Shown: positions 25,301-35,276 of the stretch, one piece after another
Layout of the letters: every line of letters starts with the position of its first letter
Position numbering within the stretch: position 1 is the stretch's first letter
NCBI GenBank assembly: GCA_963576725.1
Contig: OY755243.1
Span: forward strand, 42,145,243-42,209,242
DNA from: Azorinus chamasolen
Taxonomy: Eukaryota > Mollusca > Bivalvia > Cardiida > Solecurtidae
Length of the DNA stretch: 64,000 nt
Reading direction: 5' to 3'
Translations under genes and position numbers: made by a program
Notes under the pieces: generated by a model
Told to the model about the DNA's origin: nothing
Seen by the model: the letters and a program-made list of their open reading frames with translations, nothing else
Databases searched by the model: none

Positions 25301-28300
25301 CGTGGATTATTTCCCGAATGCTGGAATGGACCAGCCTGGATGTACCAAGAGCGCAATAGACAATATTAGACTGGAAGGAGATATCTACAACGGTCAGTTG
25401 ATAACCTGTATATCTAAGTGGACTTGTCTAAATCAGTACTTGGACGATTCTAATTTCCATTTGTATTGTAGATTCTATAGGACTTTCTGCTCCACAGAGA
25501 CACCATTTGGCACCTTTGCAAACAGAGTAGACCAATATCAGATTGTTTCTGTTAGGGCCGCTTGTTCAGAGCCCGCTGTGTTTGCTTTTGAAGTAACATA
25601 GATCTATTCTACAATGTCAGCCATGGTAAACCTTCCGTTGTATACATTTATGATGCAATTAATAAAAAAAAACAACAGCTAATTAATATTCATACAGTCA
25701 CAATTTTTGACATCAACATTCATGGAAAAAAGGTTTAAGAAAACATTGTAGACCTTCCTAGAGGAGCGTTCTGCGTGTCAAACAGCTCGTTTCCTCGACA
25801 TCTCATTTTGACCCAATCTGTGTGCAGATGTCATTCACTTGACACTTCCTCAGAGGACTTATGGAGACTAGTTTCATCATACATGTATAAGCAAATGATT
25901 TATGTAATTGTATGCTTTAAACGCATTTGTATTTACAAAGTAGATTCGTATCAGACGTATCTTGTAGGGGCTATTCGATCAGAATCTTCGGTTTGCTTAT
26001 GAAATAAAACACATGTAGATCTGATTCCAGTTTCTACTCCGACTAAAAATACTTTTATTATATGGTATTATAAAAATCAATATGTGTGATATTATTTCTT
26101 ACATGACTAAAACGTGAGGTTAAAGTTTAATATCTTAATGCAATATATTTTGCATTGGTGCTTTTTTCTTGATGTACAAGTGGTGTTGTTGAGTCCCGCT
26201 ATACAAAATCAAACCTTTAGAAAAGTGTAGAACTAGATCAGTTGGCGCATTTAAAACACGGCGTCTGATAAGGTTCCATACTGTTTGCGGCCCATCAGTC
26301 TGATTCTGTTTTACTGAATTGTGTGACAGTGTAGAACTTTATCAGACGCCGCTGTCATTACGTTTCCTGCTGTACAGTCTGATGGTTGAGAATATTTTCA
26401 AATAGCGGGGCAGATTTAAACTTTAATTTTCTCAATTCTTAATTAAAACCGCAGGAGGCTTGTTCATTCCAAAATAGCCATCGTTGCAGAAGAGGATGAT
26501 AATAAGATAGAATTTAAACCTAGATCAGTCATGGCGCTGTGTCTGGTCAGAGTCTATACTGTTTGCAGCTAAAGTACTTGAACTATTTAGTTAGTCGATT
26601 TTGATCTTCACTGTATGTAAATGTGTTTTCCCAAAGTATTTTTCTACACATGTACAGGTGGAAAGGAGTTTGTAGCCTGCAGCCATCTAAGAGCCTACAG
26701 ATATTTCACTGAGTCAATCAACAGTGTGTGCCCGTTCAACGGCTATACATGCAAGAGTTATGCAGACTTCGAGGTCAGTGATATAAAACTTTACTGTTAT
26801 CCTATTACAGTAAAACCCCGCTAATGCGACCACCGAAAAGAGGTATAATTCTGGGTGCCAGATGCAGGTGGTAGTTTAATGCAGGCCAAAAGTTATGCAG
26901 AAAGCTCCTTGAGGAGCTTTCTGCATTACTTTTGTCCTGCATTAAGCAACCACCTGCTTATAAAGACAGCCATGTTTATTTATGAAGAGGTCGCATTAGA
27001 GGGGTTCTACTGTATTAACACGGGTCAGCACGTTTTGCTTCAAAGGTTATTTTCCAACAGTCACATTGGCCAAACTATTTTGTAGTAACACCACTTAACC
27101 ATTTTCCTGTTCAATATTATATGAAATAATGTCATCATTAATATTTATTAGCAGGTTTTTTTATCATAATATTTTCAAAGGGATTGTTTGCTATGACAAA
27201 AACTGTAGAATCAGATCTATATCATGTCAAAAGCAAGTAGACCGACTCGGATCAGATGACTGCTATAAGAGCTGTCTTCTCTGTTTGCGCATTGGTTTGG
27301 ATGGATCAACGTGTATATTTGCACTTGACTTTCATTTAAGCTTTTTATTATCTATAAATATTCATAACAGGTCCAAGGCTATAAAAATCTGATTCTTAGT
27401 CTGGGTTTATTCTCAGGTACATGTATCTGATTGGACAGATTTTGAGCAAGCTCAAATCTGACCAATCAGATGCTTGAAAATGAACCCACTCTCAATGTAA
27501 AAGTTTTATAACATCAATGCCTGGATACTGTGCTTATCTAGTTCTCTAATTAATTCAGAGAGGACTTTGTCTTCCTTGTTCTAATGGTCAGTGTGGCTTC
27601 ATGGGTTTCCATGCCGACAGAGTCAAACCAAAACATGGACAGAAGAATGTACAGTACTACCTGAATACTGGGGATAATGCACCGTTCTGTAGTAAGACTC
27701 TAGTATCATTTCGAACATTTACCCAGGTCAGTTTATTCATTAGCATTTATTAACCATTAACCTTATCAATATCCAGGTAAAAATAAGTTATCATGAACAT
27801 TAGTTAGATTTTTTTTATACTGAACACAGAAGTTTTAGTCGTGCCAGAAACTAGAATCAGATCTAAATTATTTCATAATCCAACTGAGCAGGCAGACCCT
27901 GATTAGCGACTCCTACTGGGGCCGTTGGTTTTGGGTCTGCTCTGTTTGGAAAGGTATTAAAAACGTTTCTGGGTCCTGTTGTTCGGTGCAGGCTGGATAC
28001 TTGGGATCTTATTTCCTTAATTTCATATAGCATAATTATAATACTTTGTCATGTAGCAAAGGTTTAGATTTACTCTTTTCCGTCATCTAGACGACTTATC
28101 GCACAACAACGTACACCCATATCCACCCAACAGGTCCTACAGGAGCATTGTGGCCAGACCCTGCTCTGTTGACTTATGAAGTAATATAGATATGTATCTG
28201 AAGTTATTGCCACAGCAAAAAAAGTCTTATAAAACTTCAGTTCATACGTATATATCCATACAGTGTAAATCGTTTAATTAATGTTCGTGAAGAAAATGGC

Positions 28301-31300
28301 TTACCTGTTCTTTCGCGGATTTGGTGGCGTGTGATGGCGAGGTGTGTGGGTCGCTAATTAAGTGGGGTATGTGGTTAGATGGGTTGGGTCGCTAATTTAG
28401 TGGGGGTAGGGTGGGGATATGGATTTGGTCGCTAATTTCGTGAGATAGAGTGGGGAAGTGGATTGAGTCACTAATTTAGTGTGGTGCGGTGGAGAGATGG
28501 GTTGGGTCGCAAACTATGTGTGGTAGGGAGTGGAGACAGGTTGGTCGCTAATTAATTGGGGAAGGGTTGGGAGATATGTTGGTCGCTGGTTAAGTGGGGT
28601 AGGGAGGGGAGATAGGTTGGTCGCTAATTAATTGGGCCAATGGGGTAGGGTGGGGAGATGGGTTGGGTCACTAATTTAGTGGGGTGCGATGGGGAGATGG
28701 GTCGGATCGCTTGTTTACTGGGATGGGGAGACGGGTTGGGTCTTTATTTTAGTTTAGTGGGACGGGGAGATGGGTTGGGTTGTTAGTTTAGTTTAGTTGG
28801 ATGGGGAGATGGTTGGGTCACTAATTTAGTGGGGTGCGATGGGGAGATGGGTCGGATCGCTAGTTTACTGGGATGGGGAGACGGATTGGGTCTTTATTTT
28901 AGTTTAGTGGGGTGGGGAGATGGGTTGGGTCGTTAGTTTAGTTTAGTTGGATGGGGAGATGGGTTGGGTCACTAATTTAGCATGGTACAGTGGGGAGATA
29001 GGTTGTGTCACTAATTTAGTGGGGTCGAGTTGGGAGATGAGTTCGGTCGCTAGTTTAGTGGGGTGGTGGGGAGATGGGTTCGGTCACTAATAATGATAAC
29101 GATTAAAACTTCCGTTATGATGATAAGAAAGTTGAGGAGGACGACGACATGTGTCAAAATGAAATAATGTACTCTTTGAATGCGGGACAAGCATGCATGG
29201 TCATTTGCAAACAGTGTAGACCCATACCAGAGGACTTCTTAACCCATTACCTCATAGGCTATTTTTAGATACAACCTTTTTGGATTAATCTACCGAAAAG
29301 GAGCATTAATTAAAGAAAAGGATTTCTTTAGAATTTTGTAGTTTGAAACCATTATGATAAATAGAGCATTTGCTCCTATAGGAGCAAATGCTCTATTTAT
29401 CACAATAGTTTCACAAAGTGACTTTTATAGAGTCGCCAAAGGTCGTCAATATGAGGGAATTGGTTAAGTAGCCCTCTGATCAGGGTCTGTGCTGTTGGAC
29501 AGTGTTTGTCAGTCAAAATCCTCTAGCAAGTTTAAGCCTTTCATACTAACATTTTTCAACATTAGTTTTACACGTCTACAGGACCAGCATAATTGATTTG
29601 ATTTGATTATGTAATAATTCATTTCTTAATTTGATCTGATTATGGTTGACTTCATATAGTAAAACTTTAACAGACTATTGAATAGCTTGATAAGATGTTT
29701 TGGTGCAAAGGACGCTTGATGTCCTTTGTTGTTTGTTTGTATATATTGTAAATACTCACGTGATATTATATATATTTTCATGTGAACTAGACGATGTACT
29801 TATGTATAAGTCTTAATAAAATATCTGTTCTGTTCTGTTCATAATAAAAAAAATTCTCCTGCGAAATTTGTTATCACATTCTTTTCTTAATCAACCATAA
29901 ATTTCTCATATTCTAAGAGGAATATAACTGATGCAGGTTTTTCATGTGACATGAAAATTACATTCTTCTCAGGTTGACTTTTACTTAGAAAAATATGATC
30001 ACACATTTCTTACATCCAAAAAGAATATAAAATTGGATGGATTATATCCTTACACACGTGCCTCTATCTCCAGGATACCACTACCAAGTTGATATCACTT
30101 TTGGAAACCTTGTTACGTCAAAATCAGAGAAGGGAACGTTGCACGTGAACTTATTTGGCAGTAACGGACAACTTGGGGAGACTCCACTGTCACAGAAGTG
30201 AGTTAACTGGTTCACCCCTAGCCCGCTGATAAACATAATGTCTGCCCTGACGCTGGTTCGAATGTTTAACCCATTCCCTCATAGGCTATTTTTGGATACA
30301 ACCTCTTTGAATAAATCTACCGAAAAGGAGCATTAACTAGAGAAAAGGAACATTTTAGAATTTTGTAATTTGAAACCATTGTGATAAATATAGGAGCAAA
30401 TTCTCTATTTATCACAATGGTTTCAAGAAGTGACTATTAAAGAGGCGTAGAAAGGCGTATTTATGGAGTAACATCGTGGATATTGATGAGACACCGATAT
30501 ACTATGCGTCTTATCTGGATCCAAATTCTGACTACTTCCGGTTTGATCAAATCTTAGACAGACTATTGACCGAGTGTTCATCATCAAGGATCCTGGTGAG
30601 ATGCCGAATTACTCGGCGTATCATCTGGATCCAAGCGGTTTGCGAATACGAGTGATATTGCATATAGTGGGATAAGGAATTAACGTGTTCCTAATTGTGA
30701 ACAAAAAACTTCCATTTTAAATTTTGAATCCTTTTACATCTTTTTAAGTGAACTTAAAGAGTGATCAAAAGACGTATCTATCCGGTAAAGAGTTAAGTAG
30801 ACCTCATAATCACAGTATTGTAAGGAGCTGTTTCATCAGGGTCTACTCTATTAGAATGGCGAAAATGGGGATCAAGTAAATGATTAAAGGAAATCACTTG
30901 TGCTAATACTTTCCCTCATAAAGACGTATTTCCGTGCCTAAGCGAACAAACTAAACCAAGATCAGAGTCTGCTGTATTTGATGTCATAATTTCTTATATG
31001 TATATTCATGAGAGAAATGATTAAATACCATTATGTCCATGTGGTTGATTTACAGATAGTATGTTATATCCCATCAATGTGTACCACATGTATACATGTA
31101 TATATCTGCAGCTCAATAACGATTCAAGCAGGTCATACATACGGGTTCATGGTGACTTCTACCCACGATATTGGAACATTGAATCAGATAGACTTCCGCT
31201 GGTCCGCGGACACGCACTGGTATAATCCTCTAACATGGAGCTTCCTCAATAAACACACTATACACGTCAGCAAAGTGGATGTTGTAAACGGAGAGACTGA

Positions 31301-34300
31301 CAAAAGGTAAGTAACAAAACGAATTACATTGCTTTGCAAACAGTGTAGACCCAGTCAGATGTCGCATCTCCGACGTGGCGTCAGGCCAGGGTCGCCACTG
31401 TTTGCCACTCATCTGAATATGTAGTAATTTGCCATATATCAGATAAGTCATCCAGACATATCTAGAGCAACAGATAAAGGTGCGTACTAAAATTCTAAAA
31501 TCGTCATTTCTCCACCAAACCCTATATTGTGACCACTTTTTAGAAGAGACGATTCTAAAGAGTGGCCACGACATAGGGTTTGGTGGAGAAATAAAAAGTT
31601 ATTCTTGAGAGTCTTTTAATGTTTTAATTGGACCTCTGGTTGACACTGTTTGCCATGCAGTACAGTAAAATCTCTCTATAACGGCCACTAAATTACATCA
31701 CGTATTTTGTGTTAAAGGCAGGTGGATGCTTAAAGCAAGGTGAAAGTAAAACAGAACGCTCCTATAGGAGCGTTCTGTTTTACTTTCACATTGCTTTAAG
31801 CAACCACCTGCCTAAAATACCAACTAATTAACACAATTTAGAGGTCGTTATATAGAGGTTTTACTGTAATATACCCTTTCTCAGAGAGTGGCTCCATTAT
31901 TTCTGGTAAGAACTGCTTTGAGAGTTAGTCGTTGCCACGGTTGTAGTTCTCAACATCAACATCTACAGAGTTAGATCAATAAAACTTCACACACGTGCTC
32001 AACCCAGTCCGGTAAAAGACGGTAGTTTTTTCCTGACAATTCGTCACCTTTGTTTTTGTTTTGTTGTATTTTTTCGATTGTTTTCCTTATAGATTTTTTC
32101 ATGGGAATGATAAAGCCTGCCTTATCATGTGAAAAATGCCAGTTCGGTTATTCAATTCAAAAAATTGTATTTACAGTCGACAAAGCTAAACGATTAATAC
32201 ATTTTCAGTATTATAGTTCTTTCACAAAACAGACATGTGTTTCAATTTCACCCCTATTCTTGACATTTATTCACAAGTTAACTGTTATTTAGAAGTTCCT
32301 CTGATTAGGCTCTTCACTGTTTGTCTTTGTCCTTATTCTGCAAAAGGTGTGGATCCTGATTTATGGAGAAGTGATTGCCAAATCTTTATAGTCAGGGTCA
32401 TTACTGTTTGTGGCACATCTTCTGGTTTTTAAATAGCCTCCCTTGATGTGATTTATAACAGATTGCCTGTTTTGTGTGAGATATGACATATTGTAGCAAA
32501 CCGGGTGGTCTCTGACCGGAGGACTCCAATCTGGGTCCTATTAACAGGGCCTACAATGTTTGCTGTATTCTACTGTTGTTAATGGTCTTGTTGCCAGTGT
32601 TTTATGTTAAGACACAGATCTATTATACCGTTATAAGATCTCTTCAATCGTACTATGAGTTTGGTGTTGATTTCATTTATGTATATCTATATGATTTTGC
32701 TAATGTACCAATCTTGCACTCTTTTATTATCGCAAAATTCTCATGGCGAAATCAGTTGACGGCGTCAGATTTGATTACGTAATACATTCACATCTTGTAT
32801 GACGTATGCATTCGCGTCATAAGCACTTGGCAATGGTATACTATTAATAAATGGAATTCCCAGAGTTTAAAAATAGTCCTGAAAATTCATGACGTCATTT
32901 ATCCATGTCATCTTTTGCTGACACAGTCTATGTACATGATGCAGTTTGTCACTGATGCATGATATCGTTAGTTCTAATCGATCTAAATCGTCAACTCGGT
33001 GAAATGGGGTTGCATTTACTTATGAATTCCACATGCAGCCTTTTTGCACCAGAGCCAACGATTTTTGAATTTCAATTTCTATTTCCCATTGCAAGCAATG
33101 CAGATCCTGATGAGAATGATCCTACAGGAACTCACTCATCCGGGTCTACACTGCGTGTGGTAAAAATTGTGCTTAGCACATAATGGATTACACTCAGATC
33201 TGTTTATCACCAGTGCAAGGTTGGTGACTATGCAAAATTATTATGAAAGCATTACAAATTGTATATATGTAATTGTATATATGTTTTCTCTCTGTTTGAG
33301 GGCCTCATGGAAGATTGGTCATAACCAAATGAGTACTCTCGTTAAATAAAGTCTTTATTATTATTATTATTATTATTATAGTATATTAGAAATAACGCCT
33401 TTCTGGGCTAGGTCTAATTGGCGATCGTGAAATCGGAAGATTTTCGTAAAGTCTTGCTAAATATACGACCAACCAAAAGAAGTTTAATTTTGGATATTTA
33501 GAACAGATGATATCTTAATGCATTACAAACACTATGCACACAGCTCCCATTGTACCTTTCTGCATTACTTTTTCCCTGCATTAAGCAACCACCTGCTTTT
33601 ACACCTATGAATGGGAGATGAACTGTTCAAGTTACAGTTAAACCTATTTTAAACGATTATTCACTGATCAACCATAGGACTGTAATAGAGCTCGGTCCGA
33701 GGTTATTTAACGTCTGAGTTTGAGTTCATTCCTCAAAATCTGACCAATCAGATACATTGTATATATGTAAGAATGATCTCGGACTCAAGCAAACTGTTTT
33801 AGAACCTCGGGGCCAGGCGATTGCTTACTGCATAGCAAACGTAAAGCTAGGTTCTCACTGCCGGTCAAATCGACTCGATCAAACCCAATCAAATGATTGG
33901 GAACTGGTCTGACTCACTCGGCAGGAGTGATCGGGAGTGATCGGGGAGGTCTACCTTGGTCGGCATCGCTCGGACTCCCACACGAATGTTTTGGACATGC
34001 CCAAAACATATAGGTAGAGATCGAGTAGCCACGCGCTCGAGAAACGATCGGGAAACGGTCGGGCATTAATCGAGTAGAGGGTCGAGTTGATCGGGAGACA
34101 ATCGTGTATCTAGTGCGGTCGGGGTATTTACCCGATCTGTACCCGATCATCTCGACCTATACTCGAGAAATACCCGATAGACCCAAGTACGACCTTGGCG
34201 ATCTGGTCGGGTAGAGATCAGGCAGAGGTCCAGTTGGTCGGGTAGAGATCGTATCTGGGTCGAGATGATCGAGCAGAGATCGGAGTGGTTGTTGAGTTGA

Positions 34301-34902
34301 CGTCGTGGAGGAGTCGTGAATGATCGCGAGCGGGTCGTGTATGATCGCGAGGGGGTCGTGTATGATCGCGAGAGGGTCATGTAAGATCGAGCAGAGGTTA
34401 AGAAGAATTCGTGTACATGCCTTCGGTCAAGCTTGATCGGGGAATTTGGGTGATCGGGGTGATCGAGTTGATGTGATCAACAGTGGAAACCTACCTTAAC
34501 CCATTCCCTCATATTGACGCTTTTTGACGCCTCTGCAAAAGTTACCTTTTGAAACCATTGTGATAAATAAAGCATTTACTCCTATAGGAGCAAATGCTCC
34601 AAATTTTCCATTTCTCTAGTTAATGCTCGTTTTCGGTAGATTTATTCAAAGAGGTTGGATCTAAATATAGCCTATGAGGTAATGGGTTAATACAGAAAGC
34701 TCCCTTTGGAACGATCTGCAGTACCTCTGCCCTTCATTAAGCTATGTGTACCACCTTCCTTAAACCGCCAAAGGAATGTTTTATTTACAATGAACAACCA
34801 TATGATGTTCTGTTCTATTCTATGTCTTTCAGGAGAACGTTCTGTGGCTTTGATGAGGAGGTGGGTACGGATGTGGCACATCAGATCACCAAAACATGCT
34901 GA
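16256..34902 (+). CDS. Pancreatic-type triacylglycerol lipase with PLAT domain (11 exons)
   Basis: Gene model built by hand: join 16256-16319, 18177-18514, 21746-21892, 22306-22414, 23699-23815, 25273-25392, 26658-26773, 27559-27691, 30074-30197, 31112-31306, 34833-34902 = 1533 nt, 510 residues. Every intron is GT-AG and codon phase matches at all ten junctions. The product reads as a secreted lipase that hydrolyses acylglycerols. It has a signal peptide (1-20), a hydrolase domain (about 35-375) with nucleophile Ser199 in GHSLGAH, Asp222 in GLDPAEP and His308 in ACSHLRAY, a lid bounded by Cys282 and Cys306, and a PLAT domain (about 383-505) ending in Cys510. Length and domain order match vertebrate pancreatic lipases; the lid has the same 23-residue spacing. 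The family is known to need Ser-Asp-His, all present, so an active enzyme is inferred. Whether it prefers triglyceride, phospholipid or galactolipid cannot be told. Confidence 0.95.
16412..16626 (+). mobile_element. MITE family J (GGATCC-type hairpin)
   Basis: Reads TTAAACCTTACCACC, then CAAACAGCTTGGATCTTGGT, a hairpin of GAGACC.../...TCTCATCTGGATCCAAGC, and ends GGGTTAA. Same GATC-centred stem logic as A, B and I. Lipase intron 1. Many partial copies: e.g. 1310-1476, 13372-13610, 55005-55210, 57948-58110, 61244-61560. Confidence 0.8.
16888..17092. mobile_element. Palindromic MITE family E
   Basis: Full TA-flanked copy in lipase intron 1, near-perfect about GCTCCTATAGGAGC. Confidence 0.92.
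17950..18153. mobile_element. Palindromic MITE family D beside lipase exon 2
   Basis: CAGTAAAACCTCTCTATAAC to GTTATAGAGAGGTTTTACTG with TA on both outer sides. Ends 22 bp before the exon 2 acceptor cut. Confidence 0.93.
18177..18514 (+). CDS. Lipase exon 2: N-terminal hydrolase domain
   Basis: Residues 22-134. Contains VCYGDLGCF (the conserved N-terminal cysteine pair), [12 protein letters not shown], and [15 protein letters not shown], the HGF strand that contributes to the oxyanion region in this family. An N-glycosylation sequon NVS lies early in the exon. Acceptor AACAG at 18176 fits exon 1 phase; another AG at 18183 would break the frame. Donor is GTAAGT. The acceptor sits 22 bp after the end of a palindromic MITE (17950-18153). 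Confidence 0.95.
19803..19940 (-). mobile_element. 5'-truncated LINE 3' end, (ATT)n tail
   Basis: On - it reads GAGGGCCTCATGGAAGATTG, then ATCAAATGAGATCTCTCGTT, AAATAAAGTCTTTATTATTA. Same family as 33181-33380. It splits a CCTCATA-type MITE whose right part resumes at about 19941. Confidence 0.75.
20419..20679 (+). mobile_element. MITE family A, full length
   Basis: Same family in lipase intron 2. A short duplication GAGTAAACCCA in the left arm lengthens the stem base. Confidence 0.88.
20749..20951. mobile_element. Palindromic MITE family D
   Basis: Full copy in lipase intron 2 with TA flanks. The centre has one unpaired change (TATACGAGTG). Confidence 0.93.
21746..21892 (+). CDS. Lipase exon 3
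   Basis: 49 residues (135-183), phase 0 on both sides, donor GTACGT. It reads through [17 protein letters not shown], the beta5-loop region of pancreatic lipases, and then [17 protein letters not shown], the helix before the nucleophile strand. Confidence 0.95.
22040..22298. mobile_element. Family D remnant with nested family K, abutting lipase exon 4
   Basis: Left piece GTAGATGGCTGCTTAAA and right piece GTTGTAGAGAGGTTTTACTG belong to family D. Between them is a family K hairpin (about 22082-22240) with GATTAGATGCCGC / GCGGCGACTGATCAG. The right end is 7 bp from exon 4. Confidence 0.7.
22306..22414 (+). CDS. Lipase exon 4: nucleophile elbow
   Basis: Residues 184-219 plus one base. [18 protein letters not shown] carries catalytic Ser199 in G-H-S-L-G. 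The acceptor TATTTCAG begins only a few bases after the terminal repeat of a pogo-like MITE (…GGTTTTACTG), so the MITE end forms most of the pyrimidine tract. The donor is the weak GTTATA. Confidence 0.95.
22808..23489. mobile_element. TIR element with long AT-rich inverted repeats
   Basis: Left end GGCGTGACAAACGCTGCAAT and right end (reverse strand) TATTGCGTGACAAACGTTGC are inverted matches. The arms continue through CCAATATTTTCTTTTTCTCA, CATTTGATGTTGCGAAAAAA and GATAATTTGCCTCA. The right arm has an internal duplication of the AAAGAAAATATTGG block. ACTGAA flanks both ends (22802-22807, 23490-23495) as a possible 6-bp target duplication. The 270-bp middle is unique and has no transposase. Lipase intron 4. 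Superfamily unknown. Confidence 0.75.
23699..23815 (+). CDS. Lipase exon 5: catalytic aspartate
   Basis: The split glycine codon joins exon 4, giving [15 protein letters not shown] with catalytic Asp222, then [18 protein letters not shown], a highly conserved block of the family. Donor GTAACA. A CAGTAAAACC-type MITE starts 15 bp into the following intron. Confidence 0.95.
23830..24037. mobile_element. Palindromic MITE family G beside lipase exon 5
   Basis: Ends CAGTAAAACCACTCTAAACC / CCGGTTTAGAGGGGTTTTA; arms share AGCTCCTCTAGGACC centre. Begins 15 bp after the exon 5 donor. Confidence 0.88.
24173..24346. mobile_element. Palindromic element family C
   Basis: Copy in lipase intron 5, centre GAGCCAAAGGCCTTTGGCTC perfectly symmetric. 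Degenerate relatives lie at about 27395-27530 and 33700-33815. Confidence 0.88.
24847..25053. mobile_element. Palindromic MITE family G
   Basis: Copy with CAGTAAAACCCATTTAACCG / CCGATTTAGAGGGGGTTTAC. A centre-deleted third copy lies at about 24575-24713. Confidence 0.88.
25273..25392 (+). CDS. Lipase exon 6: lid start
   Basis: Reads [18 protein letters not shown] and then QPGC (Cys282), which opens the lid loop. The split glycine codons at both ends match neighbouring exons. Acceptor TTTAAG is pyrimidine-poor; donor GTCAGT. Confidence 0.95.
26658..26773 (+). CDS. Lipase exon 7: catalytic histidine
   Basis: Reads [20 protein letters not shown] with lid-closing Cys306 and catalytic His308, then [16 protein letters not shown]. 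Phase 1 in, phase 0 out, donor GTCAGT. A CAGTAAAACCCC-type MITE begins 34 bp downstream. Confidence 0.95.
26808..27012. mobile_element. Palindromic MITE family E beside lipase exon 7
   Basis: TA-flanked full copy starting 34 bp after the exon 7 donor. Confidence 0.92.
27559..27691 (+). CDS. Lipase exon 8: end of hydrolase domain
   Basis: Reads [20 protein letters not shown], a cysteine-rich segment typical of pancreatic lipases, and ends [14 protein letters not shown] chose donor GTAAGA at 27692 rather than the GTCAGT at 27727. The upstream site restores the family reading [13 protein letters not shown] across the junction; the downstream one adds 12 residues without family support and breaks phase with exon 9. 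Confidence 0.9.
28325..29085 (+). repeat. G-rich minisatellite in lipase intron 8
   Basis: Units of about 35-50 bp around GGGTCGCTAATTTAGTGGGG and GGGGAGATGGGTTGGGT. A larger unit of about 125 bp (TTTACTGGGATGGGGAGACG ... GTTTAGTTGG) is itself duplicated near 28700-28960. Strong strand asymmetry, G on +. Confidence 0.93.
29239..29467 (+). mobile_element. MITE family H nested in a family I copy
   Basis: TTAACCCATTACCTCATAGG to AGGGAATTGGTTAA, with hairpin GAGCATTTGCTCCTATAGGA and stem ATTATGATAAATAGAGC/CTCTATTTATCACAAT. It interrupts a family I hairpin: GTAGACCCATACCAGAGGAC lies left and GCCCTCTGATCAGGGTCTG right. The insertion point is a TTAA, now present on both sides. Confidence 0.9.
29650..29840 (+). 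mobile_element. 5'-truncated LINE 3' end
   Basis: Non-coding tail with AATAAAATATCTGTTCTGTT and a terminal (CTGTT)n-like repeat, the typical 3' end of CR1/L2-type non-LTR retrotransposons. No reverse transcriptase is present. Lipase intron 8. Confidence 0.55.
30074..30197 (+). CDS. Lipase exon 9: PLAT domain start
   Basis: [15 protein letters not shown], then [19 protein letters not shown]: the first beta strands of the PLAT/C2-like domain that follows the hydrolase domain. Phase 1 in, phase 2 out, donor GTGAGT. Confidence 0.93.
30266..30471 (+). mobile_element. MITE family H
   Basis: Starts TTAACCCATTCCCTCATAGG 69 bp after lipase exon 9. The stem ATTGTGATAAATA / TATTTATCACAATGG is present; the right end is eroded. 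Confidence 0.8.
31112..31306 (+). CDS. Lipase exon 10: PLAT domain body
   Basis: [20 protein letters not shown], then [13 protein letters not shown] and [18 protein letters not shown]: the central PLAT strands with the usual F-x-W motif. Phase 2 on both sides, donor GTAAGT. A MITE core (GCAAACAGTGTAGACC) starts about 30 bp into the intron. Confidence 0.93.
31506..31592. repeat. Palindromic element family L core
   Basis: ATTTCTCCACCAAACCCTAT and its complement flank GTGACCACT...AGTGGCCAC. Related half-copies at about 6293-6335 and 11845-11905. Confidence 0.75.
31663..31866. mobile_element. Palindromic MITE family D
   Basis: Full copy in lipase intron 10 with TA flanks; centre CGCTCCTATAGGAGCG perfect. 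Confidence 0.93.
33181..33380 (+). mobile_element. 5'-truncated LINE 3' end, (ATT)n tail
   Basis: Contains GAGGGCCTCATGGAAGATTG, CTCTCGTTAAATAAAGTC and then (TTA)n from 33357. Same family as 19803-19940 on the other strand. Dead 3' tail in lipase intron 10. Confidence 0.75.
33848..34493. mobile_element. TIR element filled with degenerate GATCG repeats
   Basis: Ends TAGGTTCTCACTG (left) and CAGTGGAAACCTA (right) are inverted repeats that extend imperfectly through CGACTCGATCA / TGATCGAGTTGATG. The interior is GC-richer than the window and made of degenerate short repeats around GATCGGG/GGTCGGG with almost no unique sequence. Open frames on - (RSRPS-type peptides) are products of the repeat. 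Lies in lipase intron 10; a MITE begins 3 bp after its end. Confidence 0.7.
34496..34690 (-). mobile_element. MITE family H
   Basis: TTAACCCATTCCCTCATATT to AGCCTATGAGGTAATGGGTTAA region, reverse orientation, internally shortened in one stem arm. 142 bp upstream of lipase exon 11. Confidence 0.82.
34833..34902 (+). CDS. Lipase exon 11: C-terminus and stop
   Basis: [20 protein letters not shown] followed by T-C and TGA. Ending on cysteine is typical of pancreatic lipases, where it pairs with the cysteine at the start of this exon. Acceptor TCTTTCAG. The preceding intron is 3.5 kb. Confidence 0.93.
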
Positions 34903-35062
34903 GGCACAGAAATACGTTACAAGGGAGACAACTACAACATAGACGCTAGTCGAGCAAACTTTCATGTTTGACTAGTAAACGTTGATAATAACAAGTTGTT
35001 TCGTTCGTTCACTCCCGGTTTTTGCCATCATCAAACTTTGTCATCTGTCCCCATTTTGATGT

Positions 35063-35245
<183 letters not shown>

Positions 35246-35276
35246 ATCGTTATTTCGCTTTGACTACAATTAGATT

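Noticed and set aside
27692..27726. Extension of lipase exon 8 to the GTCAGT donor at 27727
   Set aside because: It breaks phase with exon 9 and adds residues not found in the family; the GTAAGA donor at 27692 restores both.
28325..29085. CRISPR-like array
   Set aside because: Repeats are a continuous degenerate minisatellite without regular unique spacers, in a eukaryotic intron.
33914..34380. Arg/Ser-rich frames on the - strand
   Set aside because: They follow the degenerate GATCG repeats inside a TIR element; overlapping frames look alike.
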